This document shows, piece after piece, positions 6,396-11,691 of a stretch of DNA of 11,691 bases (position 1 is the stretch's first letter; each line of letters starts with the position of its first letter). The stretch comes from Vulcanimicrobiota bacterium (GTDB lineage Bacteria > Vulcanimicrobiota > Vulcanimicrobiia > Vulcanimicrobiales > Vulcanimicrobiaceae): contig JACRUB010000180.1 in the NCBI GenBank assembly GCA_014305015.1, positions 1 to 11,691 on the forward strand. The letters are read 5' to 3'. The notes under the pieces were generated by a model. It was not told the origin of the DNA and did not search any database. It worked only from the letters and a program-made list of their open reading frames with translations. The position numbers and the translations under genes are program-made.

Positions 6396-7181
6396 TCACA
6401 CCCTCCCAGCGATGAGTGGCCCGAGTGGCCGGACGTCAATTCCGCGCCTGCTCAAGAATGTTTTCAAATCGCCAATCGACAGTTCACCATAGTGAAATAG
6501 CGAAGCAGCGAGCGCTGCGTCAACATCGCAATCGACAAAAACCTGCGCGAAATCCTCAGCCGAACCCGCGCCGCCTGAGGCGATGATCGGCACGTTAACG
6601 GCGTCGCGTATTTCGCGTAGCAGCGGCAAATCGAACCCGCTCTTCGTCCCGTCGCGATCGATGCTCGTTATGAGTAATTCGCCCGCGCCACAGTCTACCG
6701 CGGTTCGCGCCCAGCGTACCGCATCGAGTCCAGTGGCGACGGTAGCGCCGCCAGTCATGACCTCGAAGTGCGCATCCGGCAGGCGCCTGGCGTCGATTGC
6801 GACCACAACACATTGGCTGCCAAAGCGTCTTGCTGCGTCCACCAGCACGTTCGGATTACGCACGGCCGCGCTGTTGAGCGAAACTTTATCGCAGCCGGCG
6901 TGGAGCAACCGATGAATATCCTCCACGCTGTCGACCCCGCCGCCCACCGTAAATGGAATTGTAAGTTCTGCGGCAACGCGTTGCACGGCATCGAGCGTCG
7001 CTTTGCGGGGTTCTAGGGTTGCGGCGATGTCTAAGAACACTACCTCATCGGCACCTTGAGCCTCGTATTGCTTCGCCAGTTCGACTGGGTCGCCGGCATC
7101 GCGCAGGTTTGCAAACCGGATGCCCTTTACGACGCGTCCGCCTTTGAGGTCCAAACATGGAATGATGCGACGCGACGGCAT
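6396..7181 (-). CDS. hisF: Imidazole glycerol phosphate synthase cyclase subunit HisF
   Basis: This (beta-alpha)8-barrel subunit uses ammonia delivered by HisH to turn PRFAR into imidazole glycerol phosphate and AICAR. The opening RRIIPCLDLKGGRVVKG is the HisF signature and separates it from HisA. The start could be GTG 7193 or ATG 7181. I prefer ATG 7181, which gives 261 residues: the catalytic aspartates then fall at D11 (CLDLKGG) and D130 (VVAIDAR), the same numbers as in Thermotoga HisF. A purine-rich GGGGTGG lies eight bases upstream, and the hisC stop and hisF start form TAATG. Other landmarks are FTVGGGVDSVEDI, TSIDRDGTKSGFDL and PIIASGGAGSAEDF, which include the phosphate-binding loops. 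HisH is encoded three genes earlier, so the two subunits are not adjacent. No HisA gene accompanies it. Confidence 0.96.
   Translation of the reverse strand: MPSRRIIPCLDLKGGRVVKGIRFANLRDAGDPVELAKQYEAQGADEVVFLDIAATLEPRKATLDAVQRVAAELTIPFTVGGGVDSVEDIHRLLHAGCDKVSLNSAAVRNPNVLVDAARRFGSQCVVVAIDARRLPDAHFEVMTGGATVATGLDAVRWARTAVDCGAGELLITSIDRDGTKSGFDLPLLREIRDAVNVPIIASGGAGSAEDFAQVFVDCDVDAALAASLFHYGELSIGDLKTFLSRRGIDVRPLGPLIAGRV
6402..6407 (-). promoter_or_regulatory. Ribosome binding site deciding the hisIE start
   Basis: GGGAGG on the minus strand sits eight bases before ATG 6393 but only two bases before GTG 6399. This favours the ATG, which lies two bases after the hisF stop, over the GTGA-overlapping GTG. 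Confidence 0.7.
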
Positions 7182-8239
7182 TATGCGCGCCACCCCGCGA
7201 GCAGCTCGCTAAGGGCTGCAATCACGGCCCGGTTTTGAGGTTCGGTTCCGATTGTAATCCGTAGCCGGCCCGGCATCGAGAGCGCATCTCCGGATCGAAC
7301 GGCAATCCCACGCTCTAAGAGTTCCTCACACGCTCGTGTCGCATCAATCGGAATTCCAACGCTCAAGAAGTTTGCTTGAGAGGGGAAAATGTCGAGCCCT
7401 AAGCGTTGTAACTCGGGTGAAAGTTGAGCTTTTCCGGCAACATTTGTCGCGATGCTGAGCTCGACGAACTCCTCGTCATCGAGGGCGGCAAGCGCAGCCG
7501 CGACGGCCGCTTTCGAGACGTTGTATGGAATGCGCCGCGCGTTCATGGCTCCAATCGTCTCCTCGTCCCCGAACCCGTAGCCGAAGCGCAGCGACGCCAG
7601 CCCATAGATTTTCGAGGCTGTGTGAAGCACAAGCGTTCGTGGGCGCTCAACCAATGCGCGAGCGTCTAGGTGGAGACGGTCCATGTATTCACTGTATGCC
7701 CGATCGACAATCAGAGCGACGCTTGGTGAAAGACCGGCGAGGAGTTTTTTCCACGCGGCTGCATCAAGAGCCGTACCGGTCGGATTGTTCGGATCGCAAA
7801 GAAAGAGCATTTTCGTATCTTTGTCGACGGCATCGAGCATTGCGGCGATATCGTGAACGCCGTCGCGCAACGGCACTTCAATTGCTTGCGCCTGCTGAGC
7901 GCGCACGGCAATGTGGAAAAGCGAGAAGGAGGGTATGCCCATGACGGCGCTGTCGCCGGGCGCCAAGAAGATAGCGGCGGCAAGCGCGATAAGTTCGTTG
8001 CTCCCGTGACCGAGTACGATCTGCCGTGGAGGCAGGCGGAAACGCGCGCCGAGGGTTTCTCGAAGCAGCGTGTAGGTATCATCGCCGTACAGGTTGAGAT
8101 CGTCGAGCTCGCGTAACGCTGCTCGAGCCTTGGGTGAAGTGCCAAGCGGATTTTCATTCGCATTGAGTTTAACGATCTCAGCGTGACCGTACCGGCGCCG
8201 GAGCTGTTCCATGCTCTCGCCTGGTGCATACGTTTTCAT
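7181..8239 (-). CDS. hisC: Histidinol-phosphate aminotransferase HisC
   Basis: This 352-residue fold-type I PLP enzyme transfers the glutamate amino group to imidazole acetol phosphate, giving histidinol phosphate. KLNANENPLG (24-33) is the substrate-binding opening, followed by GHGSNELI (77-84) for cofactor phosphate contacts, CDPNNPTG (148-155), DRAYSEY (179-185) and the PLP lysine K210 in TASKIYGLASLRFGYG, with R218 as carboxylate ligand. The family more often has FSK before the lysine; TASK is a mild variant. HisC-type enzymes can also act on aromatic amino acids, but placement between hisB and hisF makes the histidine role clear. The ATG overlaps the hisB stop as ATGA, with AAAAGGT about nine bases upstream. 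Confidence 0.95.
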   Translation of the reverse strand: MKTYAPGESMEQLRRRYGHAEIVKLNANENPLGTSPKARAALRELDDLNLYGDDTYTLLRETLGARFRLPPRQIVLGHGSNELIALAAAIFLAPGDSAVMGIPSFSLFHIAVRAQQAQAIEVPLRDGVHDIAAMLDAVDKDTKMLFLCDPNNPTGTALDAAAWKKLLAGLSPSVALIVDRAYSEYMDRLHLDARALVERPRTLVLHTASKIYGLASLRFGYGFGDEETIGAMNARRIPYNVSKAAVAAALAALDDEEFVELSIATNVAGKAQLSPELQRLGLDIFPSQANFLSVGIPIDATRACEELLERGIAVRSGDALSMPGRLRITIGTEPQNRAVIAALSELLAGWRA

Positions 8240-8823
8240 TCCAGAACACCTTTTGTGGAGGGAACGGAGTTCTCACCCGAACGCGCTTTTGCAAAGGCGA
8301 AAGATCGTGCAAAGGCTTTAAAAGTTGCTTCGCACAGGTGGTGCGAGATTGTGCCTTCCATTGCAATAAGGTGCACGGTCATCTTGGCGTTATCGGTCAG
8401 GGCGCGGAAAAACTCGCCCACCATTTCCAAAGGGAAGCCGCCAATCTCATCGCGCTCGAACCGCACCTTAAAATTGAGAAAGGGTCTGCCGGAGAAGTCG
8501 ACACTTGCTGCTATGAGGGCATCGTCCAATGGCAGCATGATCGAACCGTACCGTACGATCCCGCGTTTCTCTGCGAGCGCGCTTGCAATGGCGCCGCCGA
8601 GTACGATTGCCGTATCCTCGATGAGATGGTGGTTATCCATTCCGTCGCCACGCGCGTGCAGACGCAGCCCACACCCGGAGTGGCGCGCAAATGCTTCGAG
8701 CATGTGATCGAAAAATGCAAGCGAGGTATCGATCGCGATCTCGCCGCCGTCGAGGTCCAACTCGATGGATATTTGCGTTTCCTTTGTGGTGCGCTCACGC
8801 GCTGCAGTGCGATGGGGTTCCAT
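8236..8823 (-). CDS. hisB: Imidazoleglycerol-phosphate dehydratase HisB (monofunctional)
   Basis: This 195-residue enzyme dehydrates imidazole glycerol phosphate to imidazole acetol phosphate with two Mn ions. Family motifs are ERTTKETQISIELDLDG (10-26), FFDHMLEAFARHSG (37-50), the metal-binding MDNHHLIED (62-70) and GTISHHLCEATFKAFARSFA (157-176). There is no HAD-type phosphatase domain as in the fused E. coli HisB, so histidinol-phosphate phosphatase must be encoded elsewhere. The ATG at 8823 is firm: no later in-frame start precedes the conserved RTTKET motif, and AAAGGA lies seven bases upstream. The first 29 bases overlap the end of hisH in another frame, and the ribosome binding site lies within hisH coding sequence. 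Confidence 0.96.
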   Translation of the reverse strand: MEPHRTAARERTTKETQISIELDLDGGEIAIDTSLAFFDHMLEAFARHSGCGLRLHARGDGMDNHHLIEDTAIVLGGAIASALAEKRGIVRYGSIMLPLDDALIAASVDFSGRPFLNFKVRFERDEIGGFPLEMVGEFFRALTDNAKMTVHLIAMEGTISHHLCEATFKAFARSFAFAKARSGENSVPSTKGVLE

Positions 8824-9421
8824 GTGTTGTTCCTTTCACAAAATTGGCGAGGAGCCGCGCTCCCGTTGCCTGACTCTTTTCCGGGTGGAACTGCGTGCCC
8901 ATGACGTTTCTTTCCGCAACGACCGCGCTAAAAGCTCCCTCGTTGTCGGCGCGCGCGGCGGTTGCACGCACGACCGGCGCGCGGTGCGAGTGCATGAAGT
9001 AGGCGTACTCAGATGCGCTCAAGCCCGAGACGAACCCGTGATCCCGCAGGATCTCGAGTTTCGTCCAGCCTATATGCGGTACGCGAGAAGTTCCTTTGAA
9101 TCGCGTGACTTCTCCCGCGAAGATTCCTAAGCCGCGGGTCGCCCCGAATTCATCGCTTCCTTCAAAGAGAATTTGCATTCCGACGCAGATTCCCAAAAAC
9201 GGCTTTCCGTCCGTAATAATTTCTGAAATTGCGGGAAGCAACTCACGAGTTCGTAGTGCATCCATTGTTGCGCCGAAGGCGCCATCCCCGGGAAGAATTG
9301 CTGCATCCGCTGCCCGCAGAGCATGCGGATCCCCGGTGAAGATTACCTCACTCGTGTGTTTCGCGAGCGCCGCGAGCAGCGATCCTACGTTGCCGGCGCC
9401 ATAGTCGATAACGGCGATCAT
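8795..9421 (-). CDS. hisH: Imidazole glycerol phosphate synthase glutaminase subunit HisH
   Basis: This 208-residue class I glutamine amidotransferase supplies ammonia to HisF. The catalytic triad is visible: C79 in GICVGMQILFEGS, and H179 and E181 in TQFHPEKS. Other HisH markers are IDYGAGNVGSLLAAL (5-19), ILPGDGAFG (42-50; the family usually has PGVGAF, so the Asp is a small deviation), VPHIGWTKLE (114-123) and AYFMHSHRA (140-148). The ATG overlaps the hisD stop as ATGA, and AAGGA (9436-9432) lies ten bases upstream. The C-terminus extends past the expected end and overlaps hisB by 29 bases. In many operons HisH is followed by HisA and HisF; here hisB and hisC come next instead. Confidence 0.96.
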   Translation of the reverse strand: MIAVIDYGAGNVGSLLAALAKHTSEVIFTGDPHALRAADAAILPGDGAFGATMDALRTRELLPAISEIITDGKPFLGICVGMQILFEGSDEFGATRGLGIFAGEVTRFKGTSRVPHIGWTKLEILRDHGFVSGLSASEYAYFMHSHRAPVVRATAARADNEGAFSAVVAERNVMGTQFHPEKSQATGARLLANFVKGTTHGTPSHCSA

Positions 9422-10707
9422 GAAGCGCGCATCCTTGCCGTCCGGGCGTGCGCATCGAGGCCCTCGAAACGGGCGAGGGCTTCGATTGCCGCAGCATCGC
9501 CGGCCATACGGCGCGCACTATTTCGCAGGACCGAGAACGAGCGCATGAAGTCGAGCGTCCGGAGCCCCGAGCTAAAACGGGCGGATCCGGAAGTCGGCAA
9601 GACGTGATTTGTTCCCGCGATGTAGTCGCCGCAGGCCACCGGCGTGTAGGGGCCGACGAAGATTGCTCCCGCATTGCGAATCAATGTTAGGTACTCTTCG
9701 GGATCGCGAACTTGGAGCGAAAGATGCTCGGGTGCAAACGAATCGATGACATCGAAGAGCTCCGCGCGATCGGATGCGTGAACGAAATAGAGCCCTCGTT
9801 CCAAAACCGCGGCGATCACGCCGCTCCGGCTTGGGAGTTGCCCGCGGACGTGGTCGAGATAGGTCGTGCATCGTTCTAGCATCGACATCGATTCCGAAAC
9901 AACCGCGACGCGCGCATGCGGATCGTGTTCGGCTTGCGCGAGCAGCTCCCACACCACTTGTTCCATGCCGGCGTCTTCGTCCGCGACGACGAGTACTTCA
10001 GAGGGACCCGCGAGGCCGTCGATCGCACATGTTCCAAAGACTTGGCGTTTCGCTTCAGTCACCCAGCGGTTTCCGGGACCAACGATTTTATCAACGGCGG
10101 CAATCGTTTGCGTTCCGAATGCGGCAGCCGCAATGGCTTGCGCGCCGCCTACCGCATAGAGCTCATCGACGCCGCACAGCGAACATGCATAGAGAACCGC
10201 GGGGTGGACCGTGCCGTCAGGCTGCGGCGGACAGAACACGGCCAAACGCTCCACACCCGCGACTTTCGCTGGCACGGCATTCATAATGACGGACGAAGCG
10301 AGCGGAGCAGTGCCGGCCGGAACGTACGCTCCGACCGCGCGCAGCGGTACGTAGTGAAAGCCATACGCCGTGCCGTCGGTTTGCACGTAGTCGATGGGCG
10401 AAGGCAATTGCCGGCGATGAAAATCTTCCACGCGGGTTTTGGCAACCGCGAGTGCGCTCGCAATTTCCGGAGTGACCAAGTCCGGGCGCGCTTCGAGTGC
10501 CGGAACCGGCACGGAGAGCATTTCAAGGGTGAAGTGCGCGCTGTCGAATTGTTGCGTGTATTCCAAAAGTGCAGCGTCACCCGCCACTCGCACGTTTTCG
10601 AGAATTGATGCTACACCGCTCGACACCTCGTCACCGGCGCTCCAGCCATGCGCGAATAAAGGCGCAAGCCCCAGGCGGTCGGAGGCATCAAAAATCTTAA
10701 ACGGCAC
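9418..10707 (-). CDS. hisD: Histidinol dehydrogenase HisD
   Basis: This 429-residue zinc enzyme catalyses the last two NAD-dependent oxidations, histidinol to histidinal to histidine. Visible motifs are VRVAGDAALLEYTQQFD (39-55), GAYVPAGTAPLASSVIMN (126-143), VDKIVGPGNRWVTEAKR (205-221) and DGLAGPSEVLVVAD (230-243). Zinc and catalytic residues line up one position after E. coli: Q258 and H261 (AQAEHDP), E327 and H328 (FAPEHLS), D361 (CGDYIAGTNHVLPTSG) and H420 near the C-terminus. The frame is open much further upstream, but that part is a shadow of hisG. The start is GTG 10707, preceded by GAGG (10717-10714) with six-base spacing, and it overlaps the end of hisG by 11 bases. The resulting length matches the family. 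Confidence 0.95.
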   Translation of the reverse strand: MPFKIFDASDRLGLAPLFAHGWSAGDEVSSGVASILENVRVAGDAALLEYTQQFDSAHFTLEMLSVPVPALEARPDLVTPEIASALAVAKTRVEDFHRRQLPSPIDYVQTDGTAYGFHYVPLRAVGAYVPAGTAPLASSVIMNAVPAKVAGVERLAVFCPPQPDGTVHPAVLYACSLCGVDELYAVGGAQAIAAAAFGTQTIAAVDKIVGPGNRWVTEAKRQVFGTCAIDGLAGPSEVLVVADEDAGMEQVVWELLAQAEHDPHARVAVVSESMSMLERCTTYLDHVRGQLPSRSGVIAAVLERGLYFVHASDRAELFDVIDSFAPEHLSLQVRDPEEYLTLIRNAGAIFVGPYTPVACGDYIAGTNHVLPTSGSARFSSGLRTLDFMRSFSVLRNSARRMAGDAAAIEALARFEGLDAHARTARMRAS

Positions 10708-11338
10708 GGGGCACCTCAAGTCGCGCAAGGAGCTCGAGCATTCGATCGTGTTTCGCGCGGAAGCGCACCGGATTGGCAACGAAACGAGCGCTCGAGCGAT
10801 CGATCTCATCGATGACGACCATGTCATGGGCTTCCAGTGTTTTTCCGGTTGACACGAGATCGACGATAACGTCGGAGAGGCCGACGAGGGGGCCGAGCTC
10901 GACCGACCCGTGTAGTTCAATTATCTCGCACGGGATATTCCGGCGCGAAAAATAGGCTTGCGCCATACGCTTGAATTTTGTTGCAACGCGCAAGAATGTC
11001 GGAAAGCGCTTGCCCGCGTGGTAACCATCCTGCGCGCGCCCGGCCACAACCAGACGGCACTGCCCGAAGGCAAGATCGGCGAGTTCCGCAACAGACCTAT
11101 CGGTCTCCCACAGCGTATCTTTTCCGACAATTCCGCAATCTGCCGCCCCATATTGTACGTAGGCAGGCACATCTGTCGGGCGCAGTAGCAACACATCGAT
11201 TCCGGTGCTGCCGAGGTCGAACTGTAGGCGTCTGCCGGGATCTGCGGGTACGTCAATTGACGCTCCGCGTAAACGCCGCGCGGCTTCGGTATAGAGCGCA
11301 CCCTTTGGAACGGCGACGACAAATCGATCCGCGCTCAT
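10697..11338 (-). CDS. hisG: ATP phosphoribosyltransferase, short form HisG(S)
   Basis: This is the first committed enzyme of the pathway, joining ATP and PRPP to give phosphoribosyl-ATP. It has 213 residues, the short catalytic form without the C-terminal ACT-like regulatory domain of the long E. coli type. Short HisG works only in a complex with HisZ, which carries feedback regulation by histidine, and hisZ is directly upstream here. Motifs are VAVPKGALY (8-16), LLRPTDVPAYVQYGAADCGI (51-70) followed by VGKDTLWE, and the PRPP-binding loop region VDLVSTGKTLEAHDM (159-173). The ATG overlaps the hisZ stop as ATGA; only a weak GTGGTG lies ahead of it, so coupling to hisZ translation is likely. 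Its 3' end overlaps the hisD start by 11 bases. Confidence 0.96.
   Translation of the reverse strand: MSADRFVVAVPKGALYTEAARRLRGASIDVPADPGRRLQFDLGSTGIDVLLLRPTDVPAYVQYGAADCGIVGKDTLWETDRSVAELADLAFGQCRLVVAGRAQDGYHAGKRFPTFLRVATKFKRMAQAYFSRRNIPCEIIELHGSVELGPLVGLSDVIVDLVSTGKTLEAHDMVVIDEIDRSSARFVANPVRFRAKHDRMLELLARLEVPRAV
10714..10717 (-). promoter_or_regulatory. Ribosome binding site deciding the hisD start
   Basis: GAGG on the minus strand lies six bases before GTG 10707 and within the last codons of hisG. It supports this GTG as the hisD start, rather than any of the upstream codons in the long open frame. Confidence 0.65.
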
Positions 11339-11691
11339 GCCGGCACCACGACATCAGCCCGGATTTCTTCAACGGCGCCATCTCGCTCGATGAGGACGCA
11401 TCCAATAGATTTCTCGCGCGCGTAAAGCAGCAGCGCATCGCGGTCCAGGCCGGCCACGTCTGCGCGAACGGTGTTCCCTTTTGCGCGCTCGCGCGCGGCG
11501 AGCGCATCGGAACCGCTAACGAGCACGTCGATGCGCTTGACTCGTTTCGTGCCGGTTCCTCGTCGTTCGAGCGCGAGCAGAATCCCTTCGATCTCCACCA
11601 TCCAGCCGACGGCCGGTGCTTGCATGCCGAATTGTGGCAAGAGTGAGTCGTAGCGGCCACCTCCGCAGAGCGCAAAGCCAAGGTCTTTGAC
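11335..11691 (-). CDS. hisZ: ATP phosphoribosyltransferase regulatory subunit HisZ, C-terminal part
   Basis: This is the last 118 residues of a HisZ-type protein, a catalytically inactive relative of histidyl-tRNA synthetase that activates short HisG and mediates histidine feedback. The frame is open at the right edge, so the start lies outside the window. The class II synthetase motif 3 region is recognisable: GGGRYDSLLPQFGMQAPAVG followed by WMVEIEGILLAL; HisZ commonly has AVGFALDLDRLL here. The distal part (DVLVSGSDALAARERAK, DALLLYAREKSIGCVLIERDGAVEEIRA) resembles a short anticodon-domain-like tail. A true HisS would carry a longer anticodon domain, and its adjacency to hisG(S) with an ATGA overlap decides for HisZ. 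The operon promoter and any histidine attenuator would lie beyond the window. Confidence 0.88.
   Translation of the reverse strand, partial: VKDLGFALCGGGRYDSLLPQFGMQAPAVGWMVEIEGILLALERRGTGTKRVKRIDVLVSGSDALAARERAKGNTVRADVAGLDRDALLLYAREKSIGCVLIERDGAVEEIRADVVVPA

Noticed and set aside
6394..6399. GTG start for hisIE overlapping the hisF stop
   Set aside because: The only good ribosome binding site (6407-6402) leaves just two bases to this GTG but eight to ATG 6393.
7182..7193. GTG start for hisF
   Set aside because: It is possible, but starting at ATG 7181 gives the usual HisF N-terminus and places the catalytic aspartates at positions 11 and 130 as in the well-studied Thermotoga enzyme.
8224..8904. 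Plus-strand open frame of 226 codons
   Set aside because: It is antisense to hisB, which has complete conserved motifs; long antisense frames are common in GC-rich genes.
9916..10608. Plus-strand open frame of 230 codons
   Set aside because: It is antisense to hisD, with no recognisable domain and an Arg-rich composition typical of shadow frames.
10708..10920. Upstream extension of the hisD reading frame to an ATG at 10920
   Set aside because: It overlaps hisG in another frame, shows no HisD-like sequence and would make the protein about 70 residues too long; GTG 10707 has a good ribosome binding site.
10978..11646. Plus-strand open frame of 222 codons
   Set aside because: It is antisense to hisG and hisZ and has a shadow-like composition.

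Overview
The window is a gene-dense, GC-rich bacterial chromosome segment with two opposed gene runs that meet tail to tail near position 5766. It looks like core chromosome: there is no IS element, tRNA, rRNA, CRISPR array or phage gene. The source is a flagellated bacterium that makes its own histidine. Several features recall Firmicutes and related deep lineages more than Proteobacteria: a FliK-like/FlhB-tail gene pair of the ylqG-ylqH kind, a short HisG with HisZ, an FtsY without a long acidic N-terminus, and a CGAAC-N4-GTTCG palindrome like the Bacillus-type LexA box. A deep-branching phylum such as Eremiobacterota would fit, but that is a low-confidence guess.

Plus strand, 2-5769. The window opens inside a FliA-type flagellar sigma factor. 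Next come a cluster of small perfect hairpins (514-574), a small hypothetical protein (586-915), a FliK-like hook-length protein with a Pro/Gln/Ala-rich middle (920-2836), and a small soluble FlhB C-terminal-domain homologue (2833-3150) whose start overlaps the preceding stop. After a 42-base gap holding the candidate LexA-type operator come ftsY (3193-4110), recA (4192-5229) and recX (5284-5769). The plus strand therefore passes from flagellar regulation and export to SRP-receptor targeting, and then to recombination and SOS functions.

Minus strand, 11691-5764. This is a tightly packed histidine operon, read in transcription order as hisZ (partial), hisG, hisD, hisH, hisB, hisC, hisF, hisIE. 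Nearly every junction overlaps by a few bases (ATGA or TAATG types), and hisH/hisB overlap by 29 bases, so translational coupling is likely throughout. Together these genes cover PRPP + ATP to histidine, except the HisA isomerase and a histidinol-phosphate phosphatase (HisB here is the dehydratase only). Both must be encoded elsewhere or replaced.

I found no clearly novel system. The observations most worth following are the perfect LexA-type palindrome over a plausible -10 element upstream of ftsY-recA-recX, the hairpin cluster after fliA, the FliK-like/FlhX pair with its small upstream partner, the missing hisA, and the convergent recX/hisIE stop codons sharing one palindrome.
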